Source: Chloroflexota bacterium (GTDB taxonomy: Bacteria; Chloroflexota; Anaerolineae; Anaerolineales; RBG-16-64-43). Taken from it: a DNA stretch of 37,551 nt. The notes beneath the pieces are model-generated. The model worked only from the letters and a program-made list of their open reading frames with translations, ran no database searches and had not been told where the DNA came from. This document shows positions 16,709 to 25,186 of this stretch, in pieces. The translations under genes and the position numbers were made by a program. Position 1 is the first letter of the stretch. Each line of letters starts with the position of its first letter. The stretch spans positions 1 to 37,551 of the forward strand of contig JAPLGX010000171.1 of the NCBI GenBank assembly GCA_026389925.1, given 5' to 3'.

Positions 16709-18766
16709 TTACTTCGATTGAGGCACAAGCGCGCCAGCCGGCCCGCGGGCCGCAGCACGTGTTCGTTCGCGATCCGGCCAGGCGGCCACCAGCGTGCCCA
16801 AAATGAACACCAGCGACCCGGCCCACAGGAAATTGATCAGCGGGTTGAGATAGATCTTGAACGTTGCGCCGCTCGAACCAATGGGTTCCCATCCGACGAG
16901 CAGCACGTAAAAGTCGCCCTCCAGGCTGCTGTACACGCCGGGGATGGTCATGGGCTGCTGGGTGATGTAGTAGAAGTCGCGCCGCGGATAGAGTTCAGCC
17001 ACCTTCTGTCCGTCGCGGTAGACCGTCGTCACGGCGCGGGCGACCATGCGGTCGTCGGGCGCGTTGAACTCGGCCAGCGAGTCGTAAGTCATCACGTACT
17101 TTCCGAGCGTGATTTGCTGGCCTTCGGCCAGCGTGCCTTGCGTCTCCTGTTTAAAAAACTCGCTCCCGATGATGCCAATGGCCATCAACACCACACCCAG
17201 GTGAATGATGTACCCGCCATAGCGACGGCGGTTGCGTCTGGCCAGGTTCCACAACGCCACCGGAAGGGCTTCCTTGTTGATGCGCCGGCGCGCCAGCGCA
17301 CCGCGCCAGAATTCGTAGAGCGTCACCAACGTGACGAATGCAGCCAGCCAGAAGCCGAGCAGCGCCGCCGGGTTGTGCGTCCCGCTGAGCGCAAGACCCA
17401 GCGGCACGAGCAACGACCCCGCCAGCGGCCAGGCGATCAGCCGCCCCAGCGACCGCCCGGCGGTGCGGCCCCAGGCACTGAGTGGCGCAATGCCCATCAG
17501 CAGCAAGAGGCCCGCGAACATCGGCCCCGTGGTGCGCTCATAGAACGGCGGGCCGACGGTGACTTTCTGACCCGTGAACAGTTCCGAGATAAGCGGGAAG
17601 ATGACGCCCCAGAAACAGGCGACCAGGATGCTGACGAAGAGCAGGTTGTTCAGCAGGAACAGGCTCTCACGTGAGAGCAGCGAGGTGAGTTGGTTCTCAC
17701 CGCGCAGATCGTTCCAGCGCGAGAGCAAGAGCGCCAGCGAGGCCGCGAAGCTCAGCCCGATGAAGCCGAAGAACGCCGGGCCGATGGCCGACTGGGCGAA
17801 GGCATGCACTGAGGAGAGCACGCCTGAGCGCGTGAGGAAGGTGCCGAAGATGACCAGGCAGTAAGTGAGGATGACCAGCACCATGTTCCAGTGCTTGAGC
17901 ATGCCGCGCTTTTCCTGGATCATCACCGAGTGCAGGAAGGCCGTCCCCGTCAGCCACGGCATGAAGGCGGCGATTTCCACCGGGTCCCAGCCCCAGTAGC
18001 CTCCCCAGCCGAGCACGTCGTAGGCCCAGCGCCCGCCGAGCACCAGACCCATCGACAGGAAGAGCCAGGCAATGAGTGTCCAGCGCCGCGTCACGCGGAT
18101 CCACCGGTCATCGGTGCGGCGCGTGATGAGCGCGGCCATGCCGAAGGCATACGGTATGACGAAGCTGACAAAGCCCAGGTAAAGCATGGGCGGGTGGATG
18201 ATCATCCCGGGGTGGCGCAAGAGCGGGTTGAGCCCCTGCCCGTCGCCGGGTGTGAGCAGCACCGCGCCGCGCGGGGCGAACATGGCCTTGACCGTCTCGC
18301 CGGCCGGCGCGGCCCACAGCCGGGCAAAGGGGTTCTCAAAGAGGAGGATCAGGCTGAGAAAGAAAGCCAGCGTCACCAGAGCCACGACGATCACCCATGG
18401 CAGAAACTCGCGATCGCGGTCCCAGCGGCGCAGCCCAGCCGCCGAAGCAAAGGCCGCCATCAGCCACGACCAGAACAGCAGCGACCCGGCCTGACCGCCC
18501 CACAGGGCGGTCGCCTTGAGGTAGCCCGGCATGCTGCGGCTGGTCACCGAATAGACGAAGTCCACTTCGAAATGATTGGTCACCAGCAGGGCCACCAGGC
18601 ACAAGGCCGAGAGGGTCACCAGCGGCCAGGTCAGCAGCATCGCCTGGCGCGCACTGAGCACCCACGCCTCGCGCCGTGAGCGTGCGCCGTACAGCGCCGC
18701 GGCAATGCCGTAGATTGCAGCCAGCAGGGTAATGACCAGGACCGCAAAACCCAGATTCGCCAGCAT
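16709..18766 (-). CDS. ccmF: Heme lyase CcmF
   Basis: WGGYWGWDPVEIAAFMPWL WWD domain, KATALWGGQAGSLLFW, RSGVLSSVHAFA. Confidence 0.95.
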   Translation of the reverse strand: MLANLGFAVLVITLLAAIYGIAAALYGARSRREAWVLSARQAMLLTWPLVTLSALCLVALLVTNHFEVDFVYSVTSRSMPGYLKATALWGGQAGSLLFWSWLMAAFASAAGLRRWDRDREFLPWVIVVALVTLAFFLSLILLFENPFARLWAAPAGETVKAMFAPRGAVLLTPGDGQGLNPLLRHPGMIIHPPMLYLGFVSFVIPYAFGMAALITRRTDDRWIRVTRRWTLIAWLFLSMGLVLGGRWAYDVLGWGGYWGWDPVEIAAFMPWLTGTAFLHSVMIQEKRGMLKHWNMVLVILTYCLVIFGTFLTRSGVLSSVHAFAQSAIGPAFFGFIGLSFAASLALLLSRWNDLRGENQLTSLLSRESLFLLNNLLFVSILVACFWGVIFPLISELFTGQKVTVGPPFYERTTGPMFAGLLLLMGIAPLSAWGRTAGRSLGRLIAWPLAGSLLVPLGLALSGTHNPAALLGFWLAAFVTLVTLYEFWRGALARRRINKEALPVALWNLARRNRRRYGGYIIHLGVVLMAIGIIGSEFFKQETQGTLAEGQQITLGKYVMTYDSLAEFNAPDDRMVARAVTTVYRDGQKVAELYPRRDFYYITQQPMTIPGVYSSLEGDFYVLLVGWEPIGSSGATFKIYLNPLINFLWAGSLVFILGTLVAAWPDRERTRAAARGPAGALVPQSK

Positions 18767-18893
18767 GTGTTTCCTTTCTGCTTCAGGTCACCGGCCGGAG
18801 ACAACAACACTGGCGCGCCGGCTCGAGGACTTTCGCGCTCCCTCCTCTCGCTGGACGCGCCAGTCAATCGCGGGACGGCGCGTGCGCGCCGCG

Positions 18894-19421
18894 CTACCCC
18901 GACTGTTCCGGCAGCGCGGACTCGTAGCGGGCGGGGCACTTGAGCAGAACTTCATCCGCGTAGAAGATGCCATCCTCGCCCAGATGTCCGGTGAGAATGG
19001 CCTGCGCCTGGTCGCGCATCAGGTCCGGCTTGGGGCCGATGTAGACCACGGGCATGCGCGCCACGGTGGGATTCTTGACTGCCGCCTCGAGCGCCGCCGC
19101 CAGCCCGCCGGAAGCTTCGATCTGTTTCATGTCGCCTGGCACGTCGGCGATGGTGAAAGAAAGGGTCAGGCTTTGTGGATCGTAGGTGATCGTGTCGCCA
19201 ACGACCGCTCCCGATACCTTGACATTGCGGCTGCCCACGCTGGAGGCTTTGGCCTCCAATTCTTCAACCGTAAGGAAGTACTGCGCCGCTGCCTGCGTCG
19301 ACGAGATGATCAAGTAGCCAACCGCCGCCAGGATCAACAAACCGCCAACGACGAACTTCGTGCGCCCGCCCGAAGCAGGTCGGCCGTTCCCCCGCGGCGA
19401 ATCGTTGCGTGTCGCTTCCAT
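18894..19421 (-). CDS. ccmE: Heme chaperone CcmE, CXXXY variant
   Basis: TM anchor, FTIADVPGDMKQI, GPKPDLMRDQAQAILTGHLGEDGIFYADEVLLKCPARYES; ggagga upstream. Confidence 0.92.
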   Translation of the reverse strand: MEATRNDSPRGNGRPASGGRTKFVVGGLLILAAVGYLIISSTQAAAQYFLTVEELEAKASSVGSRNVKVSGAVVGDTITYDPQSLTLSFTIADVPGDMKQIEASGGLAAALEAAVKNPTVARMPVVYIGPKPDLMRDQAQAILTGHLGEDGIFYADEVLLKCPARYESALPEQSG

Positions 19422-19576
19422 GAATCGATTCTCCTCCAATTCACGCTTCTTTCTCACCCGTGGACGATGGACGTCTCGCCCACTCCCGCGATTGAGAAAG
19501 CTCTTGCAAGCGTGACCCCATTCTCGCGGCTGGAGATTAGGCGAGGATGAGAGTCCGGTTGGAATCGCCTAAACCA

Positions 19577-20473
19577 TTATTCGTTGCGTCGCAGTTGGGT
19601 CCCGCACATGCTGCAAAAGACGGCCTGGGCCTCGGCCCGCGCTCCACAGTTGTGACAGAACAGGCGCGCTCCGCCCTCCATGGCCGGCTTGTGTCGCAGC
19701 CGCCCCGGCCGCGCGTCGTCCTCTCCTTTGCGGCCGCGCACGAAAGAGACTACGGCCAGGGCCACGAGCGTAACCCCCAAGGCACCCAAACCCCATGGCC
19801 AGTAGGGCCAGGCCAGCAGCCGCTCGCCAAGCGAGGCCGGACGCGCGATCGGTTCGACCGGTTGCAGACGTTCGAAGCTCAGGCCGCTGCCCATTTTGTC
19901 GTAGGCCACTTCGACGACCTGCGTCTGACCGGTCGCCAGGCCGCCCAGCGTCGCGCCGAAGGTGGTCATGCCATCGCTTCCCAGCGTGCCGTTGCCCAGG
20001 GGCGGGGTCACGCTGATGCGCGTCGCCTGCGCGGGCTGCTGCACCTCGACCGCGAACTGGCCGACCGCATAATCGCCCGGCCAGGTGAAAACAAAGCGGT
20101 GGTCGCTGCCCTGCACTTGCAGCGCGGGATCGTAGTATTCGAGCTGCACCTCCCGCGCGCTGGTGGTGAAGGTAATCAGCGCCAGATCTCCCACCACCTG
20201 GCGCTGATAGGGCAGGCTGATCGGATCGAGATCGTCCTGGCGATAGGCAACGGCGCTTGGCTCGCCTGCGGCCGCTGGAATGCGGAACGTGAGGCCCACC
20301 GGCAAAACTTGCTCGGCGGGCAGTGCGGCGCGGTAGATCACCAGCACGCCCGGACGATCGTACTCGGGCCACAGGCTTACTTGCAGCCGGTCGAGGACGA
20401 CCGGTGATTGAGCCTGTACCACGAACGGGATAAGCAGGGCGAGGATGAGAAGGGGCACGAGCGATCGTTTCAT
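19577..20473 (-). CDS. Secreted beta-domain protein with TM helix and cytoplasmic zinc ribbon
   Basis: Signal peptide MKRSLVPLLILALLIPFVVQAQ, TM near residue ~240, CHNCGARAEAQAVFCSMCG; first gene of the ccm cluster. Confidence 0.75.
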   Translation of the reverse strand: MKRSLVPLLILALLIPFVVQAQSPVVLDRLQVSLWPEYDRPGVLVIYRAALPAEQVLPVGLTFRIPAAAGEPSAVAYRQDDLDPISLPYQRQVVGDLALITFTTSAREVQLEYYDPALQVQGSDHRFVFTWPGDYAVGQFAVEVQQPAQATRISVTPPLGNGTLGSDGMTTFGATLGGLATGQTQVVEVAYDKMGSGLSFERLQPVEPIARPASLGERLLAWPYWPWGLGALGVTLVALAVVSFVRGRKGEDDARPGRLRHKPAMEGGARLFCHNCGARAEAQAVFCSMCGTQLRRNE

Positions 20474-20497
20474 GGCGTCATCAGACCTCTGGCTTCC

Positions 20498-20526
20498 CTT
20501 ATAACCTGTTTGACCGCCGCTGCCAA
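20498..20526 (-). promoter_or_regulatory. Candidate ccm cluster promoter TTGGCA-17-TATAAG
   Basis: Minus-strand TTGGCA (20526-20521), 17-bp spacer, TATAAG (20503-20498), 25 nt before the ATG at 20473. Confidence 0.7.
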
Positions 20527-20646
20527 GGTGTTTGTTCGCCGGTGCACGCACGCAGAGGCCTGGGACGGATTGATCTTGCGCTCCGCGCCGTGCATCCGCT
20601 TCCTCCGCGGGCATAGGCCGCAATGGGGAACGGCCCCGAAAGAGAA

Positions 20647-20652
20647 TATAAT
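20647..20652 (+). promoter_or_regulatory. Candidate -10 box TATAAT for the phosphoribosyltransferase gene
   Basis: TATAAT with no good -35, ~70 nt before the ATG. Confidence 0.4.
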
Positions 20653-20722
20653 CTTCGCGGTCCCCTGCCCTCGTCCTTTGGCACCGCCCTCACCTGTCCC
20701 TCAGGGGAACCAGGAGCGCCCG

Positions 20723-21277
20723 ATGAGCCCCACACGCGAGACCTATCCCGTCGACTTGGCCGGACTGCGGCGCGAGCTGCCCTTGTTTCAGGTTGCCCCG
20801 GGGCTGCGCATCGCCATTCTCAACATCCTGGGCGACACCGAACTCGTGCAGCGCTGCGCCGAGGAACTGGCGCGCCGCCTGCGGGGGTGTTCCTTCGACT
20901 TGCTTGTGACGGCTGAGGCCAAGAGCATTCCGCTGGCGCACGCGCTGTCGGTGGCCACCGGCAAGGGCTACGCCGTCCTGCGCAAGGTCTACAAACCCTA
21001 CATGGGCGAGAGCGTGCAGGCCGAGACGCATTCGATCACAACCGGCGCCTCGCAGACGCTGTACCTTGACGAGAAGGACCGCGCGTTGGTCGCGGGCAAG
21101 CGGGTGGTGCTGCTCGACGATGTGATCAGCACCGGTTCGACCCTGCAGGGAATGCGCATGGTGATGGACAAGGCGGGCGCCATCATTGCCGCGGAAGCGG
21201 CCATCTGCACCGAGGGCGAACGGGCGAAGTGGCAGGATATTGTCGCCCTCGCCCACTTGCCCTTGTTCACCGAGTAG
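20723..21277 (+). CDS. Adenine phosphoribosyltransferase-like protein
   Basis: PRPP-binding motif VVLLDDVISTGSTLQ; VTAEAKSIPLAHALS. Confidence 0.82.
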   Translation: MSPTRETYPVDLAGLRRELPLFQVAPGLRIAILNILGDTELVQRCAEELARRLRGCSFDLLVTAEAKSIPLAHALSVATGKGYAVLRKVYKPYMGESVQAETHSITTGASQTLYLDEKDRALVAGKRVVLLDDVISTGSTLQGMRMVMDKAGAIIAAEAAICTEGERAKWQDIVALAHLPLFTE

Positions 21278-21339
21278 CCTGCGCACGTCTATCGGTAGGT
21301 ATCGGCCGCGCGGCACGGCCAAGTGGAAGAGGTGGAGTG

Positions 21340-21978
21340 ATGAGCGAGAAGCCAATCGATCGGCGCCAGGCGCAAGAAGCCGTCCGGCGCGAAGGGCGTT
21401 TGCCCCCGGGGCAGGCGCTGACCCAGAAATTCCCCGTCCTGCACTACGGCCCGGTGCCGGCATTCAACCCGGCCACCTGGGACTTGCGCGTCTTCGGCGA
21501 GGTGGAGGAACCCAAACGCTGGACGTGGGAGGAGTTCAACCGGCTGCCGCGCACGCGGAGGGTCATGGATATTCATTGCGTCACGCGCTGGAGCAAATTC
21601 GACACCGAGTGGGAAGGTGTCTCACTCAAGGATATCGTCAAGCAGGGGATCATCCGTCCCAAACCCACGGCCCGCTTTCTCCTGCAGCACTGTGAATACG
21701 GGTTCACGGTCAATATCCCGCTGGAGGTTGCCCTTTCAGAAACCTTCCTGCTGGCCACGCACTTCGCCGGCCAGCCGCTCAGCCCGGATCATGGCTACCC
21801 GCTGCGCGGCATCGTCGGCTTCCTGCCTGGGCGCGAGGATCTTCAGACGCCGTACTTCTGGAAGGGCGGCAAATGGCTGCGCGGCCTCGAGTTCATGCGC
21901 GAAGACCGTCTCGGTTTCTGGGAAGAGGCCGGCTACCACAACCGCGCCGACGTGTGGAAAGAAGAACGATTCGCCTGA
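21340..21978 (+). CDS. Sulfite oxidase-like (molybdopterin-dependent) oxidoreductase
   Basis: MDIHCVTRWSKFDTEWEGV with the cofactor cysteine, DHGYPLRGIVG, KWLRGLEF. Confidence 0.87.
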   Translation: MSEKPIDRRQAQEAVRREGRLPPGQALTQKFPVLHYGPVPAFNPATWDLRVFGEVEEPKRWTWEEFNRLPRTRRVMDIHCVTRWSKFDTEWEGVSLKDIVKQGIIRPKPTARFLLQHCEYGFTVNIPLEVALSETFLLATHFAGQPLSPDHGYPLRGIVGFLPGREDLQTPYFWKGGKWLRGLEFMREDRLGFWEEAGYHNRADVWKEERFA

Positions 21979-22023
21979 GGCCGGCCGCGCGGCCTCACGA
22001 GGCACCCCATTGCGGAGGCAGAT

Positions 22024-22755
22024 ATGCCGCCGCGCCTGCCAACCTGGCGCGCATTGAAGTGGCTGCGATCTTCTCCCGAGCCGCCCAAGCATGAAGCGGG
22101 CGACCCGTTCGCCGTGGCTCGCGCGCGTATGGTCGAGGAGCAAATTTCCGCGCGCGGCATACACGATGAGCGCGTGCTGGCCGCGCTGCGCACCGTTCCA
22201 CGCCACGCCTTCCTCCCCGAACATCTGCGCCAAGACGCCTACCTCGATACCCCACTGCCCATCGGCAGCCACCAGACCATATCGCAGCCCTACATCGTGG
22301 CGCTGATGACCGAGTTGCTGGGCTTGGATGGAGACGAACGCGTGCTCGAGGTGGGCACCGGCTCAGGCTATCAGGCGGCCGTGCTGAGCCTTCTCGCGCG
22401 CGAGGTGTTCACCATCGAACGCCGCGCCGAACTCGCCGCCCGTGCGCTCCAGGTGCTCGCCCGCTTGCACTGCGGCAACGTCGAGGTGGTTGTCGGCGAC
22501 GGGACCTGCGGCCTGGCGGCGCATGCGCCCTACCACGGGATTATTGTGACGGCGGCCGCGCCGCATGTGCCGCAGCCCTTGCTCGACCAACTCGCACCCG
22601 GAGGCACGCTGGTGCTGCCCGTGGGCGAGGCCAGTTCACAGGTGCTGGAGGTGTGGCGGCGAACGCCAGCTGGGCTCGAACGCGAAGAGGTGGCGCCGGT
22701 GGCATTCGTTCCGCTGATTGGCGAACACGGGTGGAGCGACGACGCATGGGGTTGA
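22024..22755 (+). CDS. pcm: Protein-L-isoaspartate O-methyltransferase
   Basis: ARMVEEQISARGIHDERVLAALRTVPRHAFLPE, GSHQTISQPYIVALMTELL, VLEVGTGSGYQAAVL. Confidence 0.94.
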   Translation: MPPRLPTWRALKWLRSSPEPPKHEAGDPFAVARARMVEEQISARGIHDERVLAALRTVPRHAFLPEHLRQDAYLDTPLPIGSHQTISQPYIVALMTELLGLDGDERVLEVGTGSGYQAAVLSLLAREVFTIERRAELAARALQVLARLHCGNVEVVVGDGTCGLAAHAPYHGIIVTAAAPHVPQPLLDQLAPGGTLVLPVGEASSQVLEVWRRTPAGLEREEVAPVAFVPLIGEHGWSDDAWG

Positions 22756-23780
22756 AACACGCCGGGCGGGCTTTCTCAATTCTGTTGCTGTGCGCGGGCT
22801 GCATCGTGCCGGCGGCCCCGGCAGCCACTGTGACGCCCCTCCCATCGGCTGCCCCGCTGGCCGCGTCCACCCCGCTGCCAAGCCGCACGCCACCACCCAC
22901 GCCCTCCCCATCCCCCCAGACCACCGTCACCCCCGCGCCGCTCGCCGCGCGCGTGCTCATCATCACCATTGACGGATTGCGCGCCGACGCCCTCTACCGG
23001 GTGAGCATGCCCGTGCTGGCCGGCCTGATGCAAAGCGGCGCGAGCAGCCTGAGCGCCCAAACCATTTTGCCGAGCGCCACGCTCATGGCGCATGCTTCGA
23101 TCATCTCCGCCTCGTGCCCAGCGAAACACGCCATCACGTGGAACGACTACCGCCCCGAACTGGGCGAGACGCATGCCGTCACGCTCTTTGACCTGGTGCA
23201 TGCCGCTGGCGGGCGCACGGTGATGGTGGTGGGCAAAGAGAAACTCATCCAGATCGTTCATCGCGGCACGGCCGACGTGTTCGCCTACGTGGCCGGGCAC
23301 GACCGCGATGTCGCGGCGCGCGCGGTGAGCGAGGTGAGCCAGGGCTTCGAAGCGATGTTGGTGCACCTGCCGGTGGTGGACGGCGTGGGGCACACCTTCG
23401 GCTGGATGTCGCCGCAGCAGATGAGCGTGATCGAACGGGCCGACACGGCGGTGGGCACCCTGCTCGAGGGGCTCGAGGCCAACGGCCTGAGCCAGAGCAC
23501 GCTGATCATCCTCACCGCCGACCACGGCGGCCACGCGCTCACTCACGGCAGTGACGCGCCCGAGGACACCACCGTGCCCTGGATCATGGCCGGCCCGGGC
23601 GTGCTGCCGGGCCTGCGGCTGGCCTCACCCATCAGCGTGATGGATACGGCAGCTACAGCCGCATGGGCCCTCGGCCTGGCGCGGCCGCCGGAGTGGGACG
23701 GCCGCGCAGTCGAGGAAGCATTCGGAATTCCGGTAGACATTGGGGCGATCCGGGTGGCGAACGCAATGTGCGCGCCGTGA
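22746..23780 (+). CDS. Alkaline phosphatase superfamily/nucleotide pyrophosphatase-like lipoprotein
   Basis: Lipobox CAGC, Pro/Thr/Ser-rich linker, VLIITIDGLRADALY, ILPSATLMAHASI, ADHGGHALTHG. Confidence 0.82.
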   Translation: MGLKHAGRAFSILLLCAGCIVPAAPAATVTPLPSAAPLAASTPLPSRTPPPTPSPSPQTTVTPAPLAARVLIITIDGLRADALYRVSMPVLAGLMQSGASSLSAQTILPSATLMAHASIISASCPAKHAITWNDYRPELGETHAVTLFDLVHAAGGRTVMVVGKEKLIQIVHRGTADVFAYVAGHDRDVAARAVSEVSQGFEAMLVHLPVVDGVGHTFGWMSPQQMSVIERADTAVGTLLEGLEANGLSQSTLIILTADHGGHALTHGSDAPEDTTVPWIMAGPGVLPGLRLASPISVMDTAATAAWALGLARPPEWDGRAVEEAFGIPVDIGAIRVANAMCAP

Positions 23781-23868
23781 GAAATGCAGTGCGGCGGAGC
23801 CTGCCTGGCGTGCAAACGAGGCAGCGCTCGTGCGCTCGGGCCACCCGGGGCACTTCAAACGTATGAAT

Positions 23869-23900
23869 CAAAAGAAACGGGGCTCCTCATCGGAGCCCCG
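23869..23900 (-). terminator. Rho-independent terminator of dnaN
   Basis: CGGGGCTCC-tcatc-GGAGCCCCG (23878-23900), followed on the minus strand by TTTCTTTTG. Confidence 0.8.
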
Positions 23901-23932
23901 CATGATTCATTCTGCCAGATGAAACCGCTGCG

Positions 23933-25066
23933 CTAGCGGCCGAGGTGCATGGGCATGATCACGTGCAGGAAGTCGTCCTGACCGACCGGCTTGATGACGC
24001 CCGGGCTGGCCGGGCCGGTGGTTTCGAGAGCCACGTTGGGCGTTTTGACGATGCTCAACACGTCCACCAGGTACTTGACGTTGAAGGCGATCTCGATCGC
24101 CTGGCCCTCGACCGACGCCTCCACCACCGTTTCGCCTTCACCGGTCTCGGCGGCCGTGGCCATCACCTGCAGGTTGCCCGGTGTTGAATCGGCGCCCGGT
24201 GTCACTTTGAGGCGCGCCGAGTGCGAGGCCTGGCGGGCGAAGATATCCGCCGCGCGGCAGGCTTTGAGGAACTGGGAGGTGGTCATGACCGTGCGCGTGG
24301 AGCACGACTTGGGAATGATCGGCGAGAAATCGGGGAAGGTGCCCTCGATCAGCGCCGAGGAGAGTTCGGCGTCCTTCATGCGGAAGATCACCTGACCGCG
24401 TCCGGCGGGCAGGAACATCCACACCAGTTCGTCGCCGTCGCCGATCAGGCGCCCGAGTTCGTTGAGCGCGCGGGCCGGGACGATGACTTTGATCGGATCC
24501 TTGACCGCCGCCGAGAGCTTGGTGGTGCGCACCGAGAGGCGGAACCCGTCGGCGGCCGCCATGGTCAGCGTCTCGCCTTCCACTTTGACCAGCACGCCAG
24601 TGAGGATCGGGCGCGTGTCGTCGGTGGCCGCGGCCAGTGCCACCTGAGCGATCATCTCGCGCAGGTCGTCCACGTTGAGAGCAATGCCCTCACCCGCCCC
24701 GGCCGAAGGCAGCACCGGGAACTCCTGCGCGTCCATGCACTTGATCTCGCTGGTGAAGCTGGCGCAGCGCAGCTTGAGCGACATGCGCCGCGTGTCGAGC
24801 TGCATGCCGACCTGCTCGTTGGGCAGCGCGTTGACGAAGTCCACGAAGGTGCGCGCAGGGACGGTGGTCGAGCCGGCCTGCTCCACCTTAGCCCCGATCC
24901 AGCAGGTGATGCCCATCTCGAGGTTGGTGGCCGCCAGCTTCAGGCGCCCCTCGTCGGTGGCGACGAGCACGTTGCCCAGCACCGGCAAGACGCTGCGCGC
25001 GGCCACGGCGCGCGACACCATACTCAGTCCGCGGGCCAGATTCTCCTGCAGGCACGAGACTTTCAT
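23933..25066 (-). CDS. dnaN: DNA polymerase III beta subunit (sliding clamp)
   Basis: MKVSCLQENLARGLSMVSRAVAARSVLPVLGNVL, ATDDTRPILTGVLVKVEG, C-terminal VIMPMHL. Confidence 0.96.
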   Translation of the reverse strand: MKVSCLQENLARGLSMVSRAVAARSVLPVLGNVLVATDEGRLKLAATNLEMGITCWIGAKVEQAGSTTVPARTFVDFVNALPNEQVGMQLDTRRMSLKLRCASFTSEIKCMDAQEFPVLPSAGAGEGIALNVDDLREMIAQVALAAATDDTRPILTGVLVKVEGETLTMAAADGFRLSVRTTKLSAAVKDPIKVIVPARALNELGRLIGDGDELVWMFLPAGRGQVIFRMKDAELSSALIEGTFPDFSPIIPKSCSTRTVMTTSQFLKACRAADIFARQASHSARLKVTPGADSTPGNLQVMATAAETGEGETVVEASVEGQAIEIAFNVKYLVDVLSIVKTPNVALETTGPASPGVIKPVGQDDFLHVIMPMHLGR

Positions 25067-25186
25067 AGACGATTCTCCCTGAACGCGCGCCGCCCGCGCC
25101 GGAATGGTGGACTGGCAGAAGTATACATCGGTTCACCCCGCCCAACGGGGCCTCCTGTTCGTTGTTGCACGAGGCCTGCCAGCGGG

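Noticed and set aside
15652-16806. 384-aa + strand ORF antisense to ccmG/ccmH
   Set aside because: Shadow ORF; real genes on the minus strand have diagnostic motifs.
22855-22945. Pro/Thr/Ser-rich repeat-like stretch in the phosphatase-like lipoprotein
   Set aside because: Ordinary low-complexity linker following a lipoprotein signal; not a separate repeat element.
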